Source: Deltaproteobacteria bacterium
Lineage (GTDB): Bacteria > Desulfobacterota_B > Binatia > UBA9968
DNA length: 15,779 nucleotides
Assembly (NCBI GenBank): GCA_005879255.1
Contig: VBKY01000251.1
Span: forward strand, 1-15,779
Direction of reading: 5' to 3'
The position numbers and the translations under genes were made by a program. Shown piece after piece: positions 6,715-13,872 of this stretch (within the stretch, counting starts at the first letter, position 1; every line of letters begins with the position of its first letter). Under the pieces are notes generated by a model, which worked only from the letters and a program-made list of their open reading frames with translations, made no database searches and was not told the DNA's origin.

Positions 6715-7089
6715 ATGAGGAAAGCTAGTGTCTTATCAATCCTGGTACTGCTTGCTGTTGCAGTAATAGTCGAGGCACAGCAGCCAAAGAAAGTTTCCCG
6801 GATAGGATTCGTGTTGGGTAGCGGCGTCCTCGATCCCCGTTTCGAGGCATTCCGGCGAGGGCTTCAGGAATTGGGTTATAACGAAGAGGAAAATATCCTA
6901 ATTGAATATCGCCAGGGATGGGACCGTAGCCGAAGCCAGTTTGCCGAGCTCGTGCAAGCCAAGAACGTTACAAGAACGATCCCTATCGTTTTTTTAAGCG
7001 TGTCTGGTCCTGTTGGGGATGGGCTAGTTGATAGCCTCGCGCGGCCTGGGGGGAACATAACCGGATTCACCACCAAATCGAATAACTGA
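6715..7089 (+). pseudogene. Truncated, internally deleted PF04392 substrate-binding protein remnant
   Basis: The first part is a normal ABC_sub_bind (PF04392) protein start: a signal peptide, AEAQQPKK-like joint, RIGFVLGSG, FRRGLQELGYNEEENILIEY. After FAELVQ (near 6957) it jumps to AKNVTRTIPIVF. Compared with the intact copy at 14263 about 17 residues are missing, including the strand and loop that carry VDVIV and the following glycine/threonine turn. It then ends after PGGNITGFTTKSNN, lacking roughly the last 190 residues. I treat it as a fossil rather than a working protein. An ATG at 6703 is an alternative start. The gene behind it (7165) is an unrelated binding-protein type, so this is not simply the first half of a split gene. 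Confidence 0.8.
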
Positions 7090-7164
7090 CCCAATCAAAT
7101 GACGACCTGGTGATCCCGGGGACAGATTGCTTAGAAGTTATGAACTTATCTAAAGGATGTGGCC

Positions 7165-8319
7165 ATGAGAATTTTATTTCTCAACAAGATTCTTGGTTCC
7201 TTCACTCTTCTGCAAGTAGCATTGATAGTTTTGCCGACTGTGCATGTCGTTGCAGCTAGTCCGATTGCTTTCGCCCAAACCGTGAACCCTGCATTAGTGG
7301 ACGCCAAGAAGCAAGCAGAGTCCAAAGGTTTTGTCTTCTATACGAGCCGCGACGAGATCATCGCCAAGGCCCGGCAGGAGGGTAGACTTCGCGCGCTCGT
7401 CCAGTTCGAGGGCAGCAGTTCCCAAATTACGAAGGCATTCAATAAGAAATACCCGTTTATTAACGTCCACCTCGAGGATAGTGGTGGTCCCGAAGCACAT
7501 CATCGCTTCATTCGGGAGTTGCAGGTCGGTGCGAAAACCGAGTGGGATGTTCTCAATCCGGCGATAGAGATTTACCTCGATTATGTACCTCACGTCAAAA
7601 AAATCGACATCCTGGGAATGGCGGAGCGCAGGGTGCTGCAGATCCCGACAAAAATGATTGATCCGAGCAGCCGGAACATTGTTATCTCGGCCCAGGCCAT
7701 TGGCGTTGTCGCTTACAACAAGGAGCGTATTTCCGAAGAGCGGGCTCCGAACACCTGGGAGGACTTCCTAAAGCCTGAGCTTAAGGGCAGGAAGTTTCTG
7801 GTGGATATACGTCCGCATGGCCTGACACCCCTGGCCGTCGGGTTGGGAGAGGAATGGCTGGTGAAGTATGCCCAGGGGCTCAGACAGCAGGAACCTATCT
7901 GGTTTCGGTCGCAAACGACGGCAATGACAGGGATAGCCGCCGGTGAGTTCGCCCTCCATCAGCTCACCAACTACCATTCCTGCATGCGGGTTCGAAAGAA
8001 GGATCCCCAAAAAGTTCTGGTATGCAAAGTGATTGAGCCAATACCGGTTCGTCCCTTAATAGCGCAGGCGGTCGTCAATAATGCGCCGCATCCCAATAGC
8101 GCCCTTCTCTTCCTGGAATTTCTGGCCAGCCCCGAAGGGCAGCGGATCATGGATGAGAATGAGCCGCACAGGTCCTCTATGTACGTCCCGGGGTCGGAGC
8201 TGGAAAAAATTGTTAGAGGAAGGAAAGTAGCAGTTGTCGATACGGAAAATATTCATCTCGTATCGAAATGGATGAAGATGATTGTTGAGGCCTTTGGCTT
8301 TCCCCGGGCGGACCGGTAG
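7165..8319 (+). CDS. Extracellular solute-binding protein, Fe3+-type ABC family (AfuA-like)
   Basis: This 384-residue protein is a complete periplasmic binding protein of the iron/thiamine-type group (COG1840-like). After a signal peptide (about 1-37, ending AFA|QT) come the family landmarks. These are EIIAKARQEGRL, the AFNKKYPFINV strand, KTEWDVL, KKIDILGMAERRVLQIPTKMIDP, VVAYNKERI, PNTWEDFLKPELKGRKFLVDIRP, and near the C-terminus LLFLEFLASPEGQRIMDENEP. I chose the ATG at 7165 because AAGGA lies eight bases upstream; a GTG six bases earlier would overlap that site. It should capture a ligand (iron or another small solute, unknown) for an ABC importer, but no permease or ATPase is beside it. 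A short hairpin near 8463-8484 may end the transcript. Confidence 0.92.
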   Translation: MRILFLNKILGSFTLLQVALIVLPTVHVVAASPIAFAQTVNPALVDAKKQAESKGFVFYTSRDEIIAKARQEGRLRALVQFEGSSSQITKAFNKKYPFINVHLEDSGGPEAHHRFIRELQVGAKTEWDVLNPAIEIYLDYVPHVKKIDILGMAERRVLQIPTKMIDPSSRNIVISAQAIGVVAYNKERISEERAPNTWEDFLKPELKGRKFLVDIRPHGLTPLAVGLGEEWLVKYAQGLRQQEPIWFRSQTTAMTGIAAGEFALHQLTNYHSCMRVRKKDPQKVLVCKVIEPIPVRPLIAQAVVNNAPHPNSALLFLEFLASPEGQRIMDENEPHRSSMYVPGSELEKIVRGRKVAVVDTENIHLVSKWMKMIVEAFGFPRADR

Positions 8320-8488
8320 CGAGGACGCGCGCGGGAAATTCAATGGCGCATTTTAGCTGGCGCGCAGCGTTACGAAGGGACGGTCCTGATTAATTATAAG
8401 GAGAGAAGGAGGAATCGTCTACAAACGACCACGAACCGGTCGCTACCGCCAACGGGAGTTCCGCATCCAGCTCTGCAGGGATGCAGGT
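8320..8488. other. Convergent intergenic region with a hairpin and an orphan ribosome binding site
   Basis: GCATCC (8463-8468) and GGATGC (8479-8484) form a six-base stem with a ten-base loop. A run of five T follows about 18 bases later, so it is at best a weak terminator for the binding-protein gene. Upstream, GAGAGAAGGAGG (near 8401-8412) is followed by an open frame reading STNDHEPVATANGSSASS and ending MQV-stop, but with no start codon at the expected place. It may be the scar of a lost gene start. Confidence 0.3.
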
Positions 8489-9424
8489 CTAATATAAATA
8501 CTTTTTGATCCACTCGTCGTATTGCGCCTCCCAAGCAATCCTGGACTCTAACTCCCGCGGGGCGATGAGGGAAGCTAACTCGGTCTCGGTCTTGCCGTCG
8601 CGCTGTGCCTTGAGGGCATCGTAGATCGCTTTCATCGCGGCCAAGAGAGGAACCCGTCCTAGCGATGCGATGCGCACACCGTTCGCGACCAGGTATCGTT
8701 CGCCTCCATGTTCCTTGGCAACGTCTGCCGCCGAGCCGCCAATTATCAATGGCAGTTTGGTCGCGGAGTGAATGGCCTCCAGCGACTCATGTCTGAAAAT
8801 CTGGCCTAGCCAGAGCCCCTCCGCCCCCGCCTCTTCGTAGGCTTTGACCAAGCGGATGGCTTCGGAGACATCGGGCTCGACGCGAACGCGACCGAAGATG
8901 ACTAGACCATCCTGACGAGCGGCGAGAGCGGCCTTAACCTTGCCGACAGTCTCCTCCATCGCGACTGCGGGCTCGTAATCAACATCCCGCCGCACTTCCA
9001 GGGGCTTCTGCATGGCGCTATGGAAAGTCGGGCTGCCAAAGACAATAGGTAGCCTTTGATATTCTATGCCCAAGGCGGACGCTCCAGCACTCTCCAATTC
9101 CTCCACAGCACGCATCATGTTGAGGGCGTTCCCGATGGCGCGAGCACCAGCCACGATGAAGCCGATGCTGCTGGCACGGCAAATTCGGCGGGTCTGCTCC
9201 GCGATCTCGGTCAATGTCACTAAGCCGTATTCAGGCGCGCCCGTCACCATTAACTCAAAGTTCGGGGGCGCCCCCACACCTACCTCGAATCCGAGGTCCT
9301 CAGCGATACGGCTCGAGATCGGGTCGAAGACCTGCGGAGCGTAGACACACCGATCACCGGCGAGCAAGGCACGCAATCGTTGGCGGCGTTCAGTCGCGTT
9401 CATTTTCCTCCTTGCAGTTGCCAT
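8489..9424 (-). CDS. Isocitrate lyase/PEP mutase-superfamily protein with altered metal site (oxaloacetate decarboxylase-like)
   Basis: The 311-residue protein has the order and length of the oxaloacetate decarboxylase/PEP mutase-like family: ERRQRLRALLAGDRCV (12-27), FDPISSRIAEDLGFE (33-47), TLTEIAEQTRRI (70-81), GNALNMMRAVEELESAG (98-114), IEY (120-122), EETVGKVKAALAAR and a YDEWIKKYLY tail. Working members carry D-x-D-x-GYGN before the NALN block; here that segment reads VAGARAIGN (91-99), so both magnesium-ligand aspartates are gone. IED has become IEY and the usual ARTNA is GRVRV. The fold is likely kept but the classical Mg-dependent carbon-carbon or phosphorus-carbon bond chemistry is doubtful. 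The ATG at 9422-9424 has AAGGAG eight bases upstream; an internal ATG eight codons later also follows a GGAGG. It converges with the binding-protein gene. Confidence 0.88.
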   Translation of the reverse strand: MATARRKMNATERRQRLRALLAGDRCVYAPQVFDPISSRIAEDLGFEVGVGAPPNFELMVTGAPEYGLVTLTEIAEQTRRICRASSIGFIVAGARAIGNALNMMRAVEELESAGASALGIEYQRLPIVFGSPTFHSAMQKPLEVRRDVDYEPAVAMEETVGKVKAALAARQDGLVIFGRVRVEPDVSEAIRLVKAYEEAGAEGLWLGQIFRHESLEAIHSATKLPLIIGGSAADVAKEHGGERYLVANGVRIASLGRVPLLAAMKAIYDALKAQRDGKTETELASLIAPRELESRIAWEAQYDEWIKKYLY

Positions 9425-9475
9425 CTCTTTCGCTCCTTTTGGCTTCAAATCGTTCCTGCTCTGCGCAAGGGCTGC

Positions 9476-9619
9476 GTCGGAGTTTATATCAAGAACCCAT
9501 ATTACGCCATCTATGATCTAACCAAGAGAAGGTTCGTTGCGCCATTTGAGAATGAACGGTGGCAAACTATTGGTGCGATAGGTGCCCTTGAACGACTTAA
9601 ACGTCTGGAACTAATTTAA
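9476..9619 (+). pseudogene. Possible C-terminal gene fragment
   Basis: A plus-strand frame with no convincing start encodes VYIKNPYYAIYDLTKRRF and PFENERWQTIGAIGAL and ends in LKRLELI at a TAA. Composition is more protein-like than expected by chance, but the same frame upstream is the antisense of the PEP mutase-like gene. It may be the tail of a gene whose front has been lost. No family is recognised. Confidence 0.2.
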
Positions 9620-9649
9620 ACAGTTCAAAGTTCTTGATTGAATGGAACC

Positions 9650-9859
9650 CTATTTAAACGATGGCGAATATTTTTCCGAAGCCATGCGATGAAGGCGCCA
9701 TTCGAGCCACCGTTCCTTGACCTCAAAGAAAATGTCCGTTGCCGTGCGCCTCAAACATTCTAAGATTAGAAGTATCAAACCAAGGAGGAATTGACCGAAT
9801 CCGCGAGGGTGCTGAGCCTTGTCATCGGGTTGTGCGTGTTCCGGTCGACTGCGATCCTC
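9650..9859 (-). other. Open frame continuing in phase after the stop of the 103-residue gene
   Basis: Directly after the TAA of the gene at 9860-10171, the same frame stays open for 69 codons to a TAG at 9650-9652. It reads as a polar stretch (PEHAQPDDKAQHPRGFG), a short hydrophobic run (FLLGLILLILE), and then a charged tail with DIFFEVKERWLEWRLHRM. Composition is protein-like, but there is no ATG near the beginning and no ribosome binding site before the internal TTG. It may be an old C-terminal extension cut off by a stop, a small gene with a lost start, or chance. Confidence 0.25.
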
Positions 9860-10171
9860 TTAGGGTATGTGCGACAACTCTATGTCACCGATCTCTTTGA
9901 TCGGCCGCCCAACGTAGTGTTTTAGGAGCCGATAAATCTTGTTGCAGAACCCTGAATCATCAAAGGTTATGAAACCCATGTATCGAAAACCGTCAGACTC
10001 CATAAACAGGAAAAGCTTATCGTCGATAATATGGCTCCTCACAACGTCTTCAAGAGTTCCAACTTCTCCGATCGGTTTCTCGTCCCGACCTTGGTCCGCA
10101 GCTGTCCATGACGGTGGCCAACTGCAATAGCCATTCGTACGGATCATCCTTGGATGGTCGCGGAGCTTCAT
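9860..10171 (-). CDS. Conserved hypothetical protein, 103 residues (MKLRDHP / SWPPSW family)
   Basis: I recognise this as a small conserved hypothetical found in several uncultured or deltaproteobacteria-like lineages, without a known function. The hallmarks are the MKLRDHP start, SWPPSW at 17-22, GEVGTLEDV at 35-43, FLFMESDGFRYMGFITFDD at 54-72 with the following FC, and a C-terminal block GRPIKEIGDIELS. It looks cytoplasmic, with alternating beta strands and one helix (FCNKIYRLLKHYVG) and no signal or membrane segment. The ATG at 10169-10171 has no clear ribosome binding site but matches the family's usual beginning. It is the third gene in a closely spaced minus-strand run (30 bases after the FnIII-like gene), so probably co-transcribed with it. 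Confidence 0.82.
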   Translation of the reverse strand: MKLRDHPRMIRTNGYCSWPPSWTAADQGRDEKPIGEVGTLEDVVRSHIIDDKLFLFMESDGFRYMGFITFDDSGFCNKIYRLLKHYVGRPIKEIGDIELSHIP

Positions 10172-10201
10172 GGTGAAGCGACTAGAGATTTTACAACGCC
10201 A

Positions 10202-10492
10202 TTAATCTACAGGCGCTCGGACAATGTTACTATATGTGCTTGGGCCTAATTGATTGTATGCCGCAACCCTATAGCATGCCCCGGGAATGTAAATATCCTC
10301 GAAGAAATTTTGGTTGATCCCAGTGTATCCGATCACTTCCCAACCACCAACGCAGTCATCCGATACTGTGCGTTCGACAACGAATCCTTCCTCGTCATCC
10401 GAATTGTCATTCCATCTCAGCAGCACGTAGCGAGCATAGGCAGTTCCCTGTACTAGCAAAAAGAAAATAAAAGTACGAAATAAGTTTTTCAT
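10202..10492 (-). CDS. Small secreted fibronectin type III-like protein
   Basis: The 96-residue precursor has a signal peptide (basic start, hydrophobic 8-14, cleavage after AYA at 18-20) and then a single compact FnIII-like beta sandwich. LLRWNDNSDDEEGFVVERT (24-42) is the classical B-C strand pair with the tryptophan and EEGF/VER, and CYRVAAYNQLGPSTYSN (73-89) is the F-G region. Two cysteines, 47 and 73, could form a disulfide. FnIII modules of this pattern usually occur in larger extracellular proteins; here one stands alone, so it may be a fragment or a minimal secreted binding module. No ribosome binding site is seen before the ATG at 10490-10492. It lies 51 bases after the unknown-family gene and 30 bases before the 103-residue gene. 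Confidence 0.78.
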   Translation of the reverse strand: MKNLFRTFIFFLLVQGTAYARYVLLRWNDNSDDEEGFVVERTVSDDCVGGWEVIGYTGINQNFFEDIYIPGACYRVAAYNQLGPSTYSNIVRAPVD

Positions 10493-10543
10493 TTAGTTTT
10501 CTATGTAACATCGCATGACAGATGGCGAGTTCATGGCTTAATT

Positions 10544-11071
10544 TCACATATTCAGCTGCGGAATGAGATACGCATTGGAGCGTCGGAATCTCGGCTGCAA
10601 AGCCAACTGCTGCAGTTCTTCAGCCGTAAAGATTTTACACTGGTACTGCCCGTCCACTCTTTGGTAAACGATAACAATCGAGTCAAGGGTCCAGACAATA
10701 CGGAAAACGCTCACCTGAATCCTGTCAAGATGATCGCCCAAAGCGCGTAAACGGTGAGACAGCAAGCTCGAGGTCCGCGCAACTGAACCAGATTGACTTT
10801 TTTGTTTATTTCGAGCCTGGACGTCAAGGCATGAAATATCGGCGGGGCGGAAACAGAACAGAGGATTAGATCTTGTTTGGTGGTCGCCTTGCGACGAAAA
10901 ATCATTGCCTCCAAGAGCGTTCCGCAAAATCGATTCGCCCTCTCTTGTTACGCAAGCACTGCAGACGAGATAGCACTGGTCATTTTTCTCCAGCTCGAAA
11001 GCCGCAATCCCGGCGGCCTCCAGCGACTGTCCGATAACTCTGAGTGATTTAGCATGCAACAGATTCGGCAA
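10544..11071 (-). CDS. Uncharacterised protein, member 1 of a family with two copies in this window
   Basis: No known domain is recognised. The protein aligns along its length with the product at 12743-13315. The N-terminal block is LRVIGQSLEAAGIAAFELEK (LRAIGQGIEKLGVESFDLEM in the other). The middle begins FRPADIS, opposite FHFSKIR. The C-terminal block has a helix around LGDHLDRIQ, strands around VFRIVWTLDSIVIVYQRVDG, and FTAEELQQLAL. The fold looks alpha/beta, cytoplasmic, without signal or membrane segments. I prefer the TTG at 11069-11071 (AAAGGA about four to five bases upstream), which starts the protein at the same point as its paralogue. The frame is open to a TTG at 11164, which would add 31 residues. 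It heads a possible three-gene minus-strand operon. Confidence 0.7.
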   Translation of the reverse strand: MPNLLHAKSLRVIGQSLEAAGIAAFELEKNDQCYLVCSACVTREGESILRNALGGNDFSSQGDHQTRSNPLFCFRPADISCLDVQARNKQKSQSGSVARTSSLLSHRLRALGDHLDRIQVSVFRIVWTLDSIVIVYQRVDGQYQCKIFTAEELQQLALQPRFRRSNAYLIPQLNM

Positions 11072-11516
11072 CCATCCTTTGCTGTCGAATATAACCAAGC
11101 CCGGTGCCAAGGCGAATTTTAGACCGCTCACAACTCTGAGAAGAGCATCAATTATGCCTAACAAACTGGGAGCATGGGGAAAGCTCTTTGCACGTAGTGG
11201 ATGATTATGCGTCCTAACTTATGAAGTTTCTCGTGAAGGTGCGTCCCAAAAATTGGACAAGCCGGCGGTCGTGTTTTTGAAATGATGCCTGCCAGCGCTA
11301 TTTCCAGCTGACCCGGCGGAACGTGAGACGAGGTTCATGGCGACGCATTCTCCACGTCTGCGGTGGAGGCGTCAAGGCAAAGTTGTAGTAAGGCGCGAAT
11401 CAAATTTGATACGCCCTGTAGTCGAACGGCGACGCTTGCCTGCTCTCTCACTGCAAAAAGACGGTTTTCATTGGCTTATTGTTGTGGCATATCCATTGCG
11501 GTGAAAAAGCACGGCC
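11072..11516. other. Intergenic region with a two-part hairpin and a palindrome, upstream of a binding-protein pseudogene
   Basis: No gene is supported. A compound hairpin spans 11342-11373: an outer GACGC/GCGTC stem, a three-base bulge, and an inner CTCCAC/GTGGAG stem with a seven-base loop. It has no T tract. At 11399-11410 lies the perfect 12-bp palindrome ATCAAATTTGAT, flanked by GGCG (11392-11395) and CGCC (11412-11415). It looks like a regulator binding site. Its position about 110 bases before the binding-protein start would suit an operator or activator site. Confidence 0.4.
11465..11499 (+). repeat. Conserved 35-bp block upstream of a PF04392 gene, copy 1
   Basis: By hand alignment 30 of 35 bases match the block at 14220-14254. 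It starts TTTTCATTGGC and ends TGGCATATCCATTGC. The end fits the -24/-12 layout of sigma-54 promoters (GG, ten bases, GC) at 11486-11499. The gap between the block and the ATG differs between copies, so the block is not simply coding sequence. It was either duplicated with the gene or kept for regulation. Confidence 0.6.
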
Positions 11517-12489
11517 ATGAATAAAAAGTCCCTTTGGATACTCACGGTTCTTGTTCTTGCTTCCATGCATCTCGCCGAGGCGCAGCCAGCCGAAAGTCTA
11601 CCGGATCGGCATGCTGGTCAATGGCAACTCTTCCACTCACAAATTCATCGTCGATGAGTTCCGACAGGGTTTGCGCGACCTCGGTTATTGGGAAGGGAAA
11701 AATGTAGTTATTGAGTATCGGTACGCAGAAGGAAAGCTGGAGCGACTGCCAGAGCTGGCGAAAGAACTCGTCCAGATCAATGTGGACGTGATTTTGCTCA
11801 AGCAACGCCCGGAACTGTAGCGGCCAAGCAAGCCACTAACACGATTCCGATTGTTTTCTCCGGTGTGGGCGATCCGGTCGAGGCTGGCCTCGTGAATAGT
11901 TTGCAAGACCGGGAGGCAATGCCACGGGGATATCAATTCTCTCGCCAGATTTGGGCGGTAAAAGGCTCGAAATCCTAACAGACGTGATTCCGGGAATCAC
12001 CCAAGTTGCATTCCTTTGGAGTCCGTCGGCGAGCACGACCGTCGCTTTGAAAGCCACGCAGGCCGCGGCCGACGCATTGCGAATACAACTTCACTCTGTA
12101 GAGGTGCGCAGTCCTAACGACTTCGCCTCTGCGTCAGAGGCGATTATGAAAACCCGTGCCCGTGCTATCCTCACCAATCCGAGTCCGGTTCTGAACACGA
12201 TACGCTCACGGATAATTGAGTTTGCGACCAAGAACCGTCTGCCGGGGATGTATGCGAACTTGCAGTTTATCGACTCTGGCGGTCTCATGTCTTACGGCAC
12301 AGCAGCGCCGACGCATACCGGCGCGCCGCAGTATACGTTGATAAAATATTGAAAGGCACAAAGCCCGCCGATCTGCCCGTTGAACTGCCGACAAAATTGG
12401 AGTTGGTGATAAATTTGAAAGCCGCAAAGCAGATCGGGCTCACGATCCCGCCCAATGTGCTGGCACGGGCGGATAAGGTGATCAAGTAG
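11517..12489 (+). pseudogene. PF04392 substrate-binding protein gene with four frameshifts
   Basis: The locus has the full length of an ABC_sub_bind protein (about 324 codons). It starts with a leader nearly identical to the intact copy at 14263 (WILTVL, then MHLAEAQ) and ends with [12 protein letters not shown] and TAG at 12487-12489. Reading it needs four frame changes: an extra C at 11586-11587, a change near 11797-11803, one missing base near 11906, and a change near 12300-12305. Between them the codons are well kept ([88 protein letters not shown]). I find no stop in the corrected frame. It is either very recently dead or affected by sequence error. Intact, it would be a periplasmic binding protein without its own permease. 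Confidence 0.85.
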
Positions 12490-12742
12490 CCGTGAGGCGA
12501 TGCGAGCCTATGATTGCCGGGAGCTCAGACATCCACACCTTTTCGGCCTCATCGACCGAAGAACGCATGGGAATGAAAGTTACAAATCTGTTTAGCATGG
12601 GGGCTTGGAATTTATCCACTTTGCTAGGAATCATTGGAGCATTGGCGGACCTTTAGGAAAAATCTAGCACCTTTGAGTGGTGGCACTAACTTTGCGGCTG
12701 CTTCACGCGATGACTCAAAATGGTCACCAGGTTGGATCGAGA

Positions 12743-13315
12743 ATGAAGTCGAAAGCTGCTGTCAACTATCAATGTGTCTTACGCGCGATTGGCCAGGGAA
12801 TTGAAAAACTTGGAGTAGAATCATTCGATTTAGAGATGTCAGACAACCACGGCTTCGTAGTGAGCGGCACATATAGAGAAACAAAGAGCCCGTGTGCGCC
12901 TAAGCCGAGGCTTAAAAAATCTTTTCTGAGCCTAATCATCAACGCAGCCAAGAACAACTGTAAACAAAAAACCGACTCAACGCTTTTTCACTTTTCCAAA
13001 ATCCGTTTCACCCGAAATAACATCGAGCTTTTAGACCAAGCAGGCAAAGCGTCGAGAACAAGTTGGGATGGTAACCCGCTGAACCCCCTTGGGATATCAC
13101 ATGTTCTCAGAATGGCGGGGGCCTATCTCGACAGTAAAGGTAGCCTCTTCTTACGGCTTTCATGGCGTCACGATAAACTAACAGTTTGGCATTTTAACGG
13201 AACGGACGGCGAAGCGAAGGAAATGTTTACGCCACAAAACCTGTATGACCAATGGGTTCGTTACTTCAATGCGCGCAAGCCGCATCGTCTACTGAAGCCA
13301 ACCGGCAGCGGTTAG
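12743..13315 (+). CDS. Uncharacterised protein, member 2 of the family also at 10544-11071
   Basis: The 190-residue protein has no recognised domain. It shares with the product at 10544-11071 the N-terminal LRAIGQGIEKLGVESFDLEM block, a middle FHFSKIRFTRNNIELLD segment, the helix LGISHVLRMAGAYLDSKG, the strand pair LFLRLSWRHDKLTVWHFNG, and FTPQNLYDQWVRYF. Member 2 carries a lysine-rich insert (about residues 53-74) not matched in member 1. It appears cytoplasmic. I chose the ATG at 12743 so that both proteins begin the same distance before the conserved block; the frame is open to 12677. It lies between two broken binding-protein copies, 254 bases after the first, on the same strand. G+C looks lower than in neighbours such as the PEP mutase-like gene. 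Confidence 0.75.
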   Translation: MKSKAAVNYQCVLRAIGQGIEKLGVESFDLEMSDNHGFVVSGTYRETKSPCAPKPRLKKSFLSLIINAAKNNCKQKTDSTLFHFSKIRFTRNNIELLDQAGKASRTSWDGNPLNPLGISHVLRMAGAYLDSKGSLFLRLSWRHDKLTVWHFNGTDGEAKEMFTPQNLYDQWVRYFNARKPHRLLKPTGSG

Positions 13316-13371
13316 ATATTCTCAGCGAAAACACATTGCCAACCCTGCGTTAAAGAGCCCGGCTCTGGGCG

Positions 13372-13521
13372 ACCTACTATAATCCGGAATGAGTCAAAGA
13401 CGGGAGCCTTATGAGCTATGGCGTCAGCTTTCTCGACCTGTTTCGGCGCGCCGCCGTTTACGTTGACAACATACGATTCCGCCGAATCGTGCTGGCACGG
13501 GCGAATAAAGTGATCAAGTGA
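13372..13521 (+). pseudogene. C-terminal scar of a PF04392 gene with a large internal deletion
   Basis: A single frame reads TYYNPE, a stop (TGA at 13390), then VKDGSLMSYGVSFLDLFRRA and AVYVDNI, and passes directly into VLARANKVIK with TGA at 13519-13521. In intact PF04392 proteins these two segments are separated by about 35-40 residues (the KG-KP-DLPVE and INLK-AKQIGL-IPPN region), which are absent here. The DNA just before the junction end still contains ATTCCGCCGAAT, the usual IPPN codons, in a shifted phase. So the deletion edge lies near 13470. The front of the gene is missing as well. This is a fossil of another binding-protein copy. Confidence 0.7.
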
Positions 13522-13872
13522 CCGAGTGGATATTAGACCGAATAGACAAACGTCTATCCGCACGAACGGCAGAACGCCCTTTGCTCCGAATCACAATCCA
13601 CGCCATACGATATGGACTGTTCCTATACCTTGTGACGAGTCGCTTCAGTTCGACTTTTTCGAACCGGGTGGGGGTTGTCATACTCCGCGCAATCGCCGAG
13701 ATCGCGCCAGGGTCCTAACATGACCCCGATTGAGTAGTGATTCGACCAAGCCAGCGCGAAGTAGCTAAATCAAAAGTATTTAGCTCTGGATCTGTGTTCG
13801 ATTTCGCTGCTGCCAATTTCTACGTTTTTCAAGATCTTCTGATGAGCCGCCCGCGTGAAGGGTTTTTAAGAT
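13522..13872. other. Gene-free stretch after the binding-protein scar
   Basis: Two short overlapping plus-strand frames run to about 13720. One contains HTIWTVPIPCDESLQFDFFE, which is mildly protein-like, but neither has a ribosome binding site or a recognisable family. The remaining sequence to 13872 shows nothing beyond the 3' flank of the small minus-strand pseudogene. I see no repeats or hairpins of note. Confidence 0.25.

Noticed and set aside
9781..9909. AAGGAGG followed by a plus-strand frame starting TTGACC and ending near 9925
   Set aside because: The spacing to TTG is only two bases, the frame is about 43 codons, and it overlaps better-supported minus-strand sequence.
10711..10914. 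Second minus-strand frame inside the unknown-family gene
   Set aside because: The main frame aligns with a paralogue along its length, so this one is a shadow.
11465..11499. Conserved block read as an N-terminal protein extension
   Set aside because: In copy 2 the block can be read in frame from a TTG at 14233, but in copy 1 the corresponding frame does not join the gene, so conservation is at DNA level.
12567..12656. Short plus-strand frame with a hydrophobic helix (29 codons)
   Set aside because: No ribosome binding site, no homologue known to me, and very short frames with one helix arise often by chance.
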